Origin: Desulfurococcales archaeon
GTDB taxonomy: Archaea; Thermoproteota; Thermoprotei_A; Sulfolobales; Acidilobaceae
DNA: 64,000 nucleotides
Assembly: GCA_015521705.1 (NCBI GenBank)
Contig: WANR01000031.1
Coordinates: 18,590 to 82,589, forward strand
Direction of reading: 5' to 3'
Part shown: positions 36,032 through 44,948 of the stretch, in pieces
How the letters are laid out: every line of letters begins with the position of its first letter
Numbering within the stretch: position 1 is the stretch's first letter
Translations under genes and position numbers: made by a program
The notes under the pieces: generated by a model
Database searches by the model: none
Seen by the model: only the letters and a program-made list of their open reading frames with translations
What the model was told of the DNA's origin: nothing

Positions 36032-36499
36032 CTACTCTTTTCTGTACTCTTGGTGGGCCTCCAGCACGGCATCTACTATTTGCTTATAGCCAGTACACCT
36101 GCAAATGGTTCCTGAGAGGGCGTACTTTACTTCCTCCTTGGAGATCCTAGGCTTTCTCGCAAGATACTCGCCAACAACTATGAATCCTGGCGTGCAGAAC
36201 CCGCATTGTAGGCCTGCGTTCCTTATAAAGGACTCTTGTAGGGGGGAAGGCCTGCCGTCCTCGGAGAAGCCCTCGACAGTGTAGATCTCTGAGCCGTCAG
36301 CCTCGACGGCCAGTATTATGCATGACTTCACAGGCTCGCCGTCCATAAGTATTGTGCAGAGGCCGCATTCGCCGCGCCAGCAGCCTTTCTTTAGAGCTTT
36401 AAGCCCCAGCCTCTCCCTTAAGACGTCTGCAAGCAACTCGTAGGGTTCAACCTCTATTTCCCTCTCAACGCCGTTAACCTTGAACCTAACCTTCACCAC
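36032..36499 (-). CDS. coxS: Second molybdenum hydroxylase small [2Fe-2S] subunit
   Basis: Iron-sulfur subunit of the second molybdo-flavoenzyme in the window, 155 residues. The ferredoxin-type cluster is in GCWRGECGLCTILMDGEPVK followed by SC (about 39-60), and the helical cluster has [11 protein letters not shown] (about 98-108) and CRCTGYKQI. It is last in the operon L-M-S (read on the minus strand), three bases after the coxM stop, with gggggtgacta as SD for a GTG start. It converges on hemD across two bases. Confidence 0.95.
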   Translation of the reverse strand: MVKVRFKVNGVEREIEVEPYELLADVLRERLGLKALKKGCWRGECGLCTILMDGEPVKSCIILAVEADGSEIYTVEGFSEDGRPSPLQESFIRNAGLQCGFCTPGFIVVGEYLARKPRISKEEVKYALSGTICRCTGYKQIVDAVLEAHQEYRKE

Positions 36500-36502
36500 T
36501 AG

Positions 36503-37414
36503 TCACCCCCTTTCCTGGAGGAACGAGTCCAGGAGCCTCTTGAAGAGTATGTAGGCTTGCACCTTCAACATTTCAAGTCTATACTCTGCCGAGGCGTATG
36601 GATCCTCTATAACCAGCTCCTTTATTGCACTGGTCATTCTATCCAGGGCCGCATCCAGTAGATCCACTATATCGCCTTCTCTCCGGAAGACCTCTTCAGC
36701 CTCTCGAACCCTGATGGGGGCCGGAGTAGCCGCCGAGACAGCTATTCTAACCTCCCTGCTCCTGGGATCAACCGGGTTAGCCACCAGCATGGCTACACTA
36801 GCGACGGAGTACTCTATAGCCGGGACTATCTTCGAGAAGCCGCTACGCGACTCTCGCGGGGGATCAGGGAGCTCTATGGAGACTAGCAGCTCGTTGGGGG
36901 CTAGGTCTAGGAAGCCGGGGCCTTTGACGAAGTCTGTTATAGTTGTTTCTCTTTCTCCTTCAACGCTTGCTATCCTCAGTTTAGCGTCAAAGAGTGCCAG
37001 CGGAGCATAGCTGTCCATGAATGGCAGTGCCTCGCAAATGTTCCCGCCTATTGTTGCTCTATTTCTTATCTGTAGATCTGCTATTCTGCTCAGCGCCTCG
37101 TAGAGGGCCCTATACTTCTCTCTGACCCTAGGGTTGGAGTCCATGTACCTGGTGATCTCGCTAATCCTCGCGGCAGCGCCCAGTACTAGCCCCTTCCCCT
37201 CCGTGTACTCGATTCTCCTCAGCTCTGGTATCTTCTTTATGTCAATAACGATCCTCGGCGACACGAGTCTTTCAAGCATGAAAGTGATCAGGCCCACTCC
37301 GCCTGCTAGTACTTTAGCCTCTTCCCCGTACTTTGCTAGCAACTTTAAAGCCTCCTCCAGTGTGGAGGGCCTTGCATACTCGAACTCTGGGAGTGTAGCG
37401 TAGGGCGAAGACAT
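36503..37414 (-). CDS. coxM: Second molybdenum hydroxylase FAD-binding subunit
   Basis: Flavin subunit of the second molybdenum hydroxylase, about 303 residues. FAD contacts are LAGGVGLITFMLER (about 36-49) and TIGGNICEALPFMDSYAP (about 117-134). The first loop lacks the SL of the usual AGGHSL motif, and the second departs from the HADPAAD form seen in the other operon, so the two flavoproteins are distant paralogues. I prefer the ATG at 37414 to the GTG at 37423, because that GTG is part of the SD gaggtg. Confidence 0.93.
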   Translation of the reverse strand: MSSPYATLPEFEYARPSTLEEALKLLAKYGEEAKVLAGGVGLITFMLERLVSPRIVIDIKKIPELRRIEYTEGKGLVLGAAARISEITRYMDSNPRVREKYRALYEALSRIADLQIRNRATIGGNICEALPFMDSYAPLALFDAKLRIASVEGERETTITDFVKGPGFLDLAPNELLVSIELPDPPRESRSGFSKIVPAIEYSVASVAMLVANPVDPRSREVRIAVSAATPAPIRVREAEEVFRREGDIVDLLDAALDRMTSAIKELVIEDPYASAEYRLEMLKVQAYILFKRLLDSFLQERG

Positions 37415-37419
37415 GCTGC

Positions 37420-39867
37420 TCACCTCGCTACGACCAGGGCTTCTCTCAGCTTCTTGTAGGATTCTCTGATGGATCTCTTGACCGCTTCAAGTGCTTCCTT
37501 ATAGAGCTTAGGGTTCTGTTCTCTAATAGCTCTCCAAACCCTTTCAGCCTTTAACGGTAAGCTCCTAACGTCAACGCTGAGCCCGTGGTAGAGCGCATTA
37601 CCTATAGCCGGGGCCACTGCTATCATGACGTTCTCTCCGATACCCCTGGCGCCGTAGGGCCCGTCGCTCTGCGGCGTTTCTATTATCTTCAGAACCCATT
37701 CGTCGGGCATGTCCTTGGCCCTGGCCACATAGTAGAAGGATAGGTTGGGGTTGGCTACCGACCCCATCTCGTCGAATATCAGCTCCTCGTACAGGGCCCT
37801 GCTTTGCCCCATAACGAAGCCTCCGATCATTTGTCCCTCTACGAGTAGGGGGTTGATCGCTTTACCTATGTCGAATACTTGCACCGCTTTGACCACCTTT
37901 ATCTCCCCCGTCAGAACGTTAACCTCCACCTCAACCCCTGTCCCGCCAAACGTGTAGAAGATTGTGGGAGTACCCTGGCCAGTCTCTGGATCCAGGAACG
38001 TGTTTAGCTCTGCTATGTGCCTCCCCGCACCTATTATGGGGCCGCCTATAGCGTTCCCGTTCTCGTATAGATAACCCATGACTATCCTCTCCAAGGGGAT
38101 ATAGTGCCACGGCTTCCCCTTGACGTAGACCTTACCATCACCTATCTCTAAGTGATCTTCGCTGACCCTCAGGACCGCTGAAGCTACTCTCTTGATCTTA
38201 GACTTCGCGTCCTTGATAGCCTCGAGCAGGGCTGAACCGTCTGTAAAGAGGCCTCTACTCCCAACGGTTTGCCACGTATAGGCTGAATCGTTCGTGCTCC
38301 GCATTTCATGCACGTGAACCTTGTCTAGAGGAATGCCAAACTCTTCAGCAACTATCATAGCCAGCGACGTGACTGTTCCCTGGCCGAAGTTACCCGTACC
38401 GACCATCACGTCTACAGAGCCGTCTTCGTTAAACTTTATTATAGCGGAGGAAGAAGCGTCGGGGGGCTGGGAGGGCCCTTTGACTGAAAGAGCGAAACCC
38501 TTGGCTCTAATCTTCCAGGGCTTGTCTGTACTGCTTGGCTCCCTGCCCCAGCCAAGAGATCCAATAACCTCCTCGAGAACCCTCTGGGGATCACCAGCGT
38601 CTTCTCTGAGTCTAGCCCCTGTGCTTGTCTTCGACTTTCCTGGTTTGAGCAGGTTTATGCTTCTGACCTTAGCTGGATCCATTCCCAGCTTCTTGGCTGC
38701 CATGTCTATGAGTCTCTCTAGAACCCAGTGGTTCTCCGGGTAGCCGAAGCCCCTGAGAGCGGTTGTCGGTATCTTGTTTGTGTACACCGCGTAGCTGAGG
38801 CACTCAACGTTATCCACCTCATACGAGCCCGTGCAGGCGTACCCGGCTGTTCTAGAGACGTTGACCGTGTAGTCTCCAAACGCTCCCGAGTCGAAGATGA
38901 ATCTTGCCTGATAGGCCACTATTCTCCCTTCCTTGTCTAGCCCTAGCTTGCCCCACGCTTTTACGCCAGCAACTACCGGGGCCAGCCTCATCTGCTCGGA
39001 TCTAGTGAAGAGGAGCTTCACGGGCCTGTAGCCGGCCTTCTTAGACAGCATTACTGCTAGGGGCTCCCATCCAAGGCCTGCCTTGCCGCCGAAGCCTCCC
39101 CCAACGTAGGGGACGTGGATCCTTATCCTCCCCACAGGCATGCCTAAAGACATGGCCAGCAGGTATCTGGCAGAGAAGGGTGACTGCGCGCTAGACCATA
39201 TATCAACATACCCGTTGGGCTTGTAGTGTGCTATGACTGCTTGGGTCTCCATGTAGACATGGCTCATGAAGGGTATAGAGAACTCTCCCTCTACGACAAC
39301 ACTGGCTTTGGAGAACCCTTTATCTACATCACCCTTGGATAGCCTGAACTCGTTTGCAATGTTTGTTCCAGGCCTTGGCTTGAACGCCGGCGAGATCCTA
39401 TACTTCCCTAGGTCAGGGTGTAGCAGGGGGGCTCCCGGCTTCATAGCCTCTATAGGGTCGAAAACTGGCTGCAACGGTTCGTAGTCGACCTCTATCAGGT
39501 CAAGCGCCTTCTCGGCGGCTCTGGGGCTTTCCGCTATAACCGCTGCTACTGGGTGGCCTACCCATAGAGCCTTCTCTATAGCTAGTAGGTCCCTATCACC
39601 CACGTATATTCCTATCCTGAAGGGGAAGTCTCTGCCTGTTGCTACGGCGACGACTCCGGACACGCTTAAAGCCTTGCTATAGTCTATACCCTTGATCCTA
39701 GCGTGTGGCTGGGTGCTTTGGAGGAGCTTGACATACAGCATGCCTGGCAATTCCATGTCGTAAACGTAGGGAGCTATGCCAGTGACCTTGTCGAAGGCGT
39801 CCCTTGGGGGTATTCTCTTCCCTATATACCTGTACTCTCTAACCACAGCGCCGCCCACACTAATCAC
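37420..39867 (-). CDS. coxL: Second molybdenum hydroxylase large subunit
   Basis: Catalytic Mo-pterin subunit, 815 residues. Motifs include the N-terminal YRYIGKRIPPRDAFDKVTG, GGGFGGKAGLG (about 255-265), the active-site loop ALRGFGYPENHW (about 353-364), a Gln-containing GTGNFGQG, and GARGIGENVMIAVAP with the catalytic Glu (about 742). The loop ALRGFGYPE is like xanthine dehydrogenase, aldehyde oxidase and hydroxybenzoyl-CoA reductase rather than the AYRGAGRPE of the first operon, so the two enzymes probably oxidise different substrates. The start is a GTG at 39867; a GTG at 39858 has the better SD (gggtgat). Confidence 0.95.
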   Translation of the reverse strand: MISVGGAVVREYRYIGKRIPPRDAFDKVTGIAPYVYDMELPGMLYVKLLQSTQPHARIKGIDYSKALSVSGVVAVATGRDFPFRIGIYVGDRDLLAIEKALWVGHPVAAVIAESPRAAEKALDLIEVDYEPLQPVFDPIEAMKPGAPLLHPDLGKYRISPAFKPRPGTNIANEFRLSKGDVDKGFSKASVVVEGEFSIPFMSHVYMETQAVIAHYKPNGYVDIWSSAQSPFSARYLLAMSLGMPVGRIRIHVPYVGGGFGGKAGLGWEPLAVMLSKKAGYRPVKLLFTRSEQMRLAPVVAGVKAWGKLGLDKEGRIVAYQARFIFDSGAFGDYTVNVSRTAGYACTGSYEVDNVECLSYAVYTNKIPTTALRGFGYPENHWVLERLIDMAAKKLGMDPAKVRSINLLKPGKSKTSTGARLREDAGDPQRVLEEVIGSLGWGREPSSTDKPWKIRAKGFALSVKGPSQPPDASSSAIIKFNEDGSVDVMVGTGNFGQGTVTSLAMIVAEEFGIPLDKVHVHEMRSTNDSAYTWQTVGSRGLFTDGSALLEAIKDAKSKIKRVASAVLRVSEDHLEIGDGKVYVKGKPWHYIPLERIVMGYLYENGNAIGGPIIGAGRHIAELNTFLDPETGQGTPTIFYTFGGTGVEVEVNVLTGEIKVVKAVQVFDIGKAINPLLVEGQMIGGFVMGQSRALYEELIFDEMGSVANPNLSFYYVARAKDMPDEWVLKIIETPQSDGPYGARGIGENVMIAVAPAIGNALYHGLSVDVRSLPLKAERVWRAIREQNPKLYKEALEAVKRSIRESYKKLREALVVAR

Positions 39868-39998
39868 CCTATCGCACGTGTAGAGTCCTGGGGTTGCTAG
39901 GAAACATGTAGATCATTATTAAAAGGGGGGAAGATTAAAAAGCTTAGTTAGTAAAGCTTCGAGAGGACCAAAGCTGGAAAAGCCGCTCTATCCGGTCA

Positions 39999-40457
39999 TT
40001 ATGACTTCATCCTCTGGGACACGCACGCGAATAGGTCTTTCACAATGTTCTCCACGACACCCTTAATCACGATACTGCCTAAAGCCGCAAGTATGCCTCC
40101 AAGAGCCACGTCGAAGGAGTACTCTATGGTAGAGGCCGAGCCGCTGCCAGACACCTCTAGTATCCCCGAAGCCTTAAACGTGGACCCAGCGGCACCGCTA
40201 CCCTCCATGACCAGTTTGTACCTATCATTCTCCCTCTCTAGCCTTCCCCTGACATTGAACCTCCCACTTATATAGCCAATTTTGGCAACAACAGTTGCTT
40301 GAAACTCTTGGCCCCTAACCACGTATCCCGGCTGTATACCTGGTATGCAGTCTGCAATAGTCTCTGGCCTTTCCAGCAGTTCTCTGACACGGGTTTCCGG
40401 GAGCCTCACTTCCACGGATCCCTCAAGCCTTGGCAAGATCCTGCACCACGGATCCAT
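39999..40457 (-). CDS. coxG: CoxG-like SRPBCC protein
   Basis: A 152-residue START/SRPBCC-fold protein of the CoxG group. The N-terminal LEGSVEVRLPETRVRELLER and the segment IADCIPGIQPGYVVRGQEF are typical, with beta strands through the middle and a C-terminal amphipathic helix (ALGSIVIKGVVENIVKDLFA). CoxG proteins accompany molybdenum hydroxylases. In Oligotropha, CoxG is linked to membrane anchoring of CO dehydrogenase, and other members bind quinone-like lipids. It lies 131 bases upstream of the second coxL on the same strand, so co-function is likely. Confidence 0.85.
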   Translation of the reverse strand: MDPWCRILPRLEGSVEVRLPETRVRELLERPETIADCIPGIQPGYVVRGQEFQATVVAKIGYISGRFNVRGRLERENDRYKLVMEGSGAAGSTFKASGILEVSGSGSASTIEYSFDVALGGILAALGSIVIKGVVENIVKDLFACVSQRMKS

Positions 40458-40513
40458 AGAAGCCGGGAATGGGGCTAATTAACGGTGCGCTATAATCTTT
40501 GGGTGCGAGCCCT

Positions 40514-41362
40514 TCAGGAACCCTGGGCAGGACAGGCTTTCGATATTACTAGTTCTATATCGCTGGGATCCAAGTCTCTGACTCTCTTCTCGCCTAGCTC
40601 TACGGAAACAGCTCTGCCGAGAACCCTCTCGCTGCACTCCCTGATAGCCTTTGAGGCCCTTTTATTTCTTTGGGCGAAGAGGCATGCTGTTAGTTTTTCA
40701 AAGACCTCGTCGCCCTTCTCCCAAGGCTTAATTCTCTCCATTTCTACTATAGCTCCATCTACCTTAGGCCTGGGATAGTAGTGGCTCTTTGGTATGACCA
40801 TTTTAATCTCGGCCCTAAAATAGCGTTTCGTGAGCAGCGTTAGCCTGCCATACTCCGTAGAGCCCGGTTCCGCTATCATCCTACGTGCCACGTCAAGTTG
40901 CACCCCGAGAACAGCGTTCCTAACGTTATTATTCCTAGCCATGGCTGCTATGATCCTGGAGGAGGCGCTATAAGGTGTATTAGAGACTACTGCAGAGACT
41001 CTAACGGACTCGAGGAGCTCCGGCCCGTCACCAGCCACTATTACTACGTTTGGGGACCCGCAAGAGTTTACTAGTCTTTCAAGGAATAAAGCCAGGCGCC
41101 TGTCTAGTTCTATAGCTACTAGGCGCTTCGACATCGTAGAGAGGGGGATTGTGAGGGATCCCAGGCCAGGGCCCACCTCTGCTACATCGCCGCCATTGGC
41201 TATTCGAGAGGCTATCTTAGCAAACTCTGCTATGGAGTACCCGTTGACCAGGAAGACCTGATCCATCCATTCCACTGGTACATGGCCTAGGGATCTGAGA
41301 ACGCTCTTAGTCCAAAAATAGAGGGAGCGTGGGGGAGGTGGGGGGCACTCCATAGGCTTCAT
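40514..41362 (-). CDS. ksgA: rRNA adenine N6,N6-dimethyltransferase (KsgA/Dim1)
   Basis: Dimethylates two adjacent adenines in the 3' terminal helix of 16S rRNA. The SAM motif is DVAEVGPGLGSLT (about 59-71), the acidic strand end is LVAIELDRRL (about 80-89), and the catalytic NxPY motif is SNTPYSASSRII (about 127-138). The N-terminus lacks the usual QNFL/QHFL start, and the first ~25 residues are Pro-rich, so the N-terminal end is atypical. It overlaps the DUF655 stop by one base. Confidence 0.9.
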   Translation of the reverse strand: MKPMECPPPPPRSLYFWTKSVLRSLGHVPVEWMDQVFLVNGYSIAEFAKIASRIANGGDVAEVGPGLGSLTIPLSTMSKRLVAIELDRRLALFLERLVNSCGSPNVVIVAGDGPELLESVRVSAVVSNTPYSASSRIIAAMARNNNVRNAVLGVQLDVARRMIAEPGSTEYGRLTLLTKRYFRAEIKMVIPKSHYYPRPKVDGAIVEMERIKPWEKGDEVFEKLTACLFAQRNKRASKAIRECSERVLGRAVSVELGEKRVRDLDPSDIELVISKACPAQGS

Positions 41363-42273
41363 TACTGGTAGCGCCCACCGGCTCTAGCGGCTCTTTTCTT
41401 CATCTTAGACAAGTAGTCGAAGAAGGGGATGCCTGGGTCTTGGGGTGGTATGAATAGGTTATACTTGCTCTCGCCAGTGATCTCCTCGACTATCTTTTCA
41501 ACGAGGCCTTCCAAGGGGTCAACCTTTATAACCTTCTTGACTTCTTCAAAGCTTGTGAACGGCCTTCTTGATCTCTCTGCTACTAGTTGTTTGACGGTTT
41601 TCTTCCCTATTCCTCGTATGAGTTCCAGCGAGTGTTGCCTAATATTTATGGGCTCGGCTATGTTGAAGAACTCTACATAGAATGGCTCGTTGCTTACTAT
41701 TATCTTCCTGACTGCTTCGTGTAAGTTGTTCCTAGCTATGTCAGTCAAGGTATCCAGGGATATAGGTAGGCGCGGGACTACGAGGAGCTTCTCTGGCAAC
41801 CCTTTATCGCGGGCTATCTTCTTGAGCTCGTCAAGGCTGTTAACCAGGTCGAACCTTCCCTCCTGCTTAACCTCTTCCATGAGCGTGTTGAAAGCGTCTT
41901 CCTCCAGCTGACTTACCGGGTAGCACGCTAATCTCTTCTCTCCGCTAGGTAGGCATCCCAGCGTGACCTCAAGCTTCTTAACCCTTCTGAGTCTCTCCTG
42001 TTCCATGACTACAATTCTGTCGACCTGCCTGGCCAGGGTAACCCTCTCTAGTATCTCTACTGGCTCCAGGGGAATACCGTCTAGTAGTGTGAATCTTCTA
42101 ACACCAATAGCCTGGGCTACTGTTGTATTCCTATGCTCTCTGTGGGGGTCGGCGTAGTAGCCTCCATGTATAACGTCTAAGACTACGGCCTCTACTTCAA
42201 GCGCTGCTATATGCGGTTGTTCGTGCTTCTCGAATCTCCGCGGCCCTCTAAACTTCTCCATAAATGCCCACAT
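41362..42273 (-). CDS. DUF655 RNA-binding helix-hairpin-helix protein
   Basis: A 303-residue DUF655 protein, a family tied to ribosome biogenesis by its fixed place between L21e/Rpb4 and KsgA genes. The N-terminal OB-like part contains VAQAIGVRRFTLLDGIPLEP (about 40-59). The C-terminal part has LSEL-like DIARNNLHEAVRKIIVSNE, EFFNIAEPINIRQHSLEL, and the helix-hairpin-helix LIRGIGKKTVKQLVAERSRR (about 226-245). A central insertion (about 95-165) makes it longer than most members. A palindromic TATA region lies upstream. Confidence 0.88.
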   Translation of the reverse strand: MWAFMEKFRGPRRFEKHEQPHIAALEVEAVVLDVIHGGYYADPHREHRNTTVAQAIGVRRFTLLDGIPLEPVEILERVTLARQVDRIVVMEQERLRRVKKLEVTLGCLPSGEKRLACYPVSQLEEDAFNTLMEEVKQEGRFDLVNSLDELKKIARDKGLPEKLLVVPRLPISLDTLTDIARNNLHEAVRKIIVSNEPFYVEFFNIAEPINIRQHSLELIRGIGKKTVKQLVAERSRRPFTSFEEVKKVIKVDPLEGLVEKIVEEITGESKYNLFIPPQDPGIPFFDYLSKMKKRAARAGGRYQ

Positions 42274-42458
42274 CCGGCTGGTTGGGGGGCCCTATAGTTC
42301 TTATAGTTGCAACGAGATTTAAAAATCGTGTAGACCGTAGAGTGCATGCCCTTAAGCGGGCAAGCCGTAAGGCAAGAGGTGTCTGGTCTATAGGCCTTGC
42401 AGTATTTAGTGGCTTCTACGCGTTTCTGGCTGAAACGACTTTCAGGGCTCTAGCCTGA
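42264..42458 (+). CDS. Possible small antisense-side ORF between rpoF and the DUF655 gene
   Basis: A 64-codon frame runs through the 198-base gap between two minus-strand genes. It has a very basic middle (RFKNRVDRRVHALKRASRKA) and a hydrophobic tail (WSIGLAVFSGFYAFLAE), so a small membrane protein is conceivable. Its start overlaps the 5' end of the DUF655 gene and I see no SD. It may simply be chance in the leader region. Confidence 0.2.
   Translation: MPTSGWLGGPIVLIVATRFKNRVDRRVHALKRASRKARGVWSIGLAVFSGFYAFLAETTFRALA
42314..42329 (-). promoter_or_regulatory. TATA box of the DUF655-ksgA transcript
   Basis: Read on the minus strand, the sequence cgatttttaaatctcg lies 41-56 bases before the DUF655 ATG. 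It is also near-palindromic (gattt-aa-aaatc), so it could double as a regulator site. The 198-base gap from rpoF makes an internal promoter plausible. Confidence 0.4.
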
Positions 42459-42471
42459 CTTAATACTTGTA

Positions 42472-42831
42472 TCAGCTTCCGCAGTAGTCTCTAACTATTT
42501 CAAGGATCTTTGACACCAGCTCTTCATTGTATGTAAGCTCTTTTCTCATAGCCAAGATTAGTCTTACTTCGCCTGGTGTCGAAGGGCACATGTTTACAAT
42601 GTTCACTGAAAGGACTTCATCCAGGCCAATTCCTTGCAGGTTCTCTATAGCTTTTCTCGCCTTCTCGGGGTCTCCCTTACCGAACGTTTTAAGGTAGTCC
42701 CAGGTTCTCTCTTGCTCGGTTATTGGCGGAGGTTCTTCTTTCATCCTCTTTTCAAGCAAGTCCCGTGCCTCTGCCAGGCTCAAATACCTCTTTGATATGA
42801 CTCTCCGGTTCAAGGCCCGTGCCCCTTGCAC
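42472..42831 (-). CDS. rpoF: DNA-directed RNA polymerase subunit F (Rpo4/Rpb4)
   Basis: Stalk subunit of archaeal RNA polymerase that pairs with Rpo7. The 119 residues contain YLSLAEARDLLEKRMKE (about 16-32), TWDYLKTFGKGDPEKARKAI (about 44-63) and the HRDC-like end LSVNIVNMCPSTPGEVRLIL (about 76-95). It lies 18 bases after the L21e gene on the same strand, the usual archaeal order. Confidence 0.93.
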   Translation of the reverse strand: MQGARALNRRVISKRYLSLAEARDLLEKRMKEEPPPITEQERTWDYLKTFGKGDPEKARKAIENLQGIGLDEVLSVNIVNMCPSTPGEVRLILAMRKELTYNEELVSKILEIVRDYCGS

Positions 42832-42849
42832 TATTTGCCGCGGTCTTGG

Positions 42850-43182
42850 CTATTTTACTGGTCTAAGGTGTTCCGGTGTGACGAAAAGTGTCTTCTCCTT
42901 ACGGCCCAACATAACTCTTACGATATAGGCTCGTCCCCTCTTGCCGATGATTTCTCCTGTTAATCCATGATACCTCCTATGAGGCATGGCTTTGTGGAAA
43001 GAGGGGTCAATTTTAATGGCGACCCGCTCGCCCATATTGTACTCTCTTAGAAGAATGCTGAGCTTTGGAACTGCCCCCTTCTCTCTAACATTCTTCCTCA
43101 ACAACTTCCTGGTCCTATGCCTATAGCCTCTCGGGGCTTTAACCAATCTCTTATCCCTTGAGAGCACTGTCAGTTCAGGCAT
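42850..43182 (-). CDS. rpl21e: Ribosomal protein L21e
   Basis: Archaeal/eukaryotic large-subunit protein, 110 residues and very basic. The N-terminus has PRGYRHRTRKLLRKNVREKG (about 18-37). The core is YNMGERVAIKIDPSFHKAMP (about 48-67), followed by YHGLTGEIIGKRGRAYIV (about 71-88). It is the first gene of the L21e-Rpb4-DUF655-KsgA group. About 180 bases upstream are free of genes up to the broken ORF that follows. Confidence 0.95.
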   Translation of the reverse strand: MPELTVLSRDKRLVKAPRGYRHRTRKLLRKNVREKGAVPKLSILLREYNMGERVAIKIDPSFHKAMPHRRYHGLTGEIIGKRGRAYIVRVMLGRKEKTLFVTPEHLRPVK

Positions 43183-43362
43183 TTTTAACTCTTACCTACA
43201 CAACGATCGACCGCTATGGTCACAGCTCCCTTAATGGATCAGCATCTACTGCCATGCAGAAAGGTTGCCTGCCATATTCTATGGAGCAAGTCCATGGATC
43301 TGTAGAGATTGTAGTATATGTATACGGCTACCAACCTTCCTCTTGGGAAGAGCTCGCAGCTT

Positions 43363-44337
43363 TCACACGCCTTGCCTCTCAACGTATATGCGGGCTATAA
43401 TGTAAGCTGCGGCAGTAAATAGTGCTGCCGAGATTGCCGAGGCTAACGATAGATTTAGGCCCTCCTCGCCAGTCTCTCTATTGTTTCTGGGTAATTGGAG
43501 TAAAGGGCTAGCACCACCATGCTGGTTGTTTCAACATTTGCGTCGCCTGAAGGCACTATATAGCCGTCAGGGACGATGTAGTCGGTCACCATGCTGCCAT
43601 CGCTTCTCTGGAGCTTGGACAGAGATTCACAGATCTCAGACATGGAATCCCTGCACTCATATACCATGTCTGAGCCAGCTACCTCCAATGCACGGTAAAG
43701 GTAAACAGCCAATGCTAGCTTATAAGTAGCGTAGGTGCTTTTGAAGGCGGCGTCTTTGAGCCCGTAGCTACCCCACATAGACATAAGCTCCCTGAATAAC
43801 TCTTCTGCGCGGAGCCTGGAGCCCTTCAGCAAGCTGTCTAGCGCCCTGTATACTAGTAGGTCCGCGTATCTCTGCCACCCGTTCATCGCTTCACCTTCAT
43901 GGCGCTCATATTTAATGACAATCGTGCTATTAAACTTGGCAGAGTAAATAGTGCTTATGGCCTCTCTGGAGGGAGCATAAAACTAGCTGGGTGGGTCTAT
44001 CCCCAATAGTACTTCGTACTGCACGTTAATACCACCACCGTACTTGTCCTTCAGCTGAGAACTAACTATACGACTGTAAGGGGAGCCTAGCACTGCTAAG
44101 GCTTCAGCGGCTAGAAGATCATCACTAGCAATCCAGATGGTCACATTGTCTGGGTATGCCACTATAGCAGCCATCAACAGCCCTGCTTCAGGCACATACT
44201 GTGCCTCAAGGAAGCTCAGTAGGCAGTCATCATCAACACGGCACTCGGCGACACCAGGCCTAGCTGTAGTTGCATACAACACTATTGGACAGTAAAAACA
44301 CAAACGTCAGCAATGCGTAAACACGCATAGGGCCCAT
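43363..44337 (-). pseudogene. Broken gene for a signal-peptide-bearing, C-terminally anchored protein
   Basis: On the minus strand, one gene can be rebuilt across three lesions. An ATG at 44337 with a gggaggagcc SD opens a signal peptide (MGPMRVYALLTFVFLL). The frame then shifts near 44285 into a 106-codon stretch, which ends at an in-frame TAG (43983-43985). The same frame reads on with coding character for 175 more codons, including GSMVTDYIVPDGYIVPSGDA. It shifts again near 43470 into a transmembrane tail (SLASAISAALFTAAAYII) with a basic end and a TGA at 43363. The repeat-like helical text resembles squalene-cyclase/prenyltransferase-like surface proteins. It is decayed, or carries sequencing errors. 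Confidence 0.6.
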
Positions 44338-44528
44338 AGAGGCTCCTCCCATTAATAACGTGGAGACACAGAGTAGAATAGTAGTACTGTTGCCAGTAAG
44401 TTACGGATACTTAGCCCCACTCTTATTTAGAGGCATTAGTGACTTAAAGCAGCATTAGCCATGGCTAGAAGTGTTTAAAAGCGCTGTTAAAGCTGGAAGA
44501 GTCTTGGATTGAAATACGTATAGTTTTT

Positions 44529-44948
44529 GTGGTAAGCTTGTCTCAAAGGTGGAGTGTTGAAGTGTCTTTCGAGGAAGCCGAGGTTCTAAGAAGGAGAGCT
44601 CAAGCGTTCTTGCGTAATGCTGAGAGACTGATTGAGGAAGGCGAATACGATCTTGCCGTCTTCAACCTTGAACAGTACTGCCAGTTGATACTCAAGTACA
44701 GGCTACTTGTTGCAAAGGGCTCGTATCCCAGGGCTCACTTTCTCAGGAGACTTATCAGGGAGCTCGGCGAGGCTGATAGGCGTGCGCTGGTTCTCGTTGA
44801 TGATGTCAGGAACCTGCATTACATCGCGAGGCTCGAAGAGGCATATATAGCGTCACGCTATCATCCTATCTCCTACGAGGATGCTGAGGCTAGGGATTTG
44901 ATGAAATTTGTCAAGGAGGTGTTTAAACGTGTCATCGAGGGAGTATGA
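44529..44948 (+). CDS. HEPN-domain protein (toxin of a HEPN/MNT pair)
   Basis: A 139-residue all-helical HEPN protein. The pattern AEVLRRRAQAFLRNAERLIE, NLEQYCQLILKYRLL and the end DVRNLHYIARLEEAYIASRY (about 94-113) match the group paired with minimal nucleotidyltransferases. HEPN toxins are RNases, silenced by their MNT partner, which AMPylates them. The gene overlaps the MNT gene by about 20 bases, and the order HEPN then MNT is the usual one. The start is a GTG without clear SD; a TTG three codons later is possible. A TATA-like gtttaaaag lies about 55 bases upstream. Confidence 0.85.
   Translation: MVSLSQRWSVEVSFEEAEVLRRRAQAFLRNAERLIEEGEYDLAVFNLEQYCQLILKYRLLVAKGSYPRAHFLRRLIRELGEADRRALVLVDDVRNLHYIARLEEAYIASRYHPISYEDAEARDLMKFVKEVFKRVIEGV

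Noticed and set aside
43158..43400. 80-codon plus-strand frame upstream of rpl21e
   Set aside because: It is antisense to the tail of the broken anchored-protein gene and to the rpl21e start, with no start signals.
43983..43985. Pyrrolysine or programmed readthrough at the in-frame TAG
   Set aside because: The same gene also has two frameshifts, and no pyrrolysine genes or recoding signal are visible, so decay or sequencing error is simpler.
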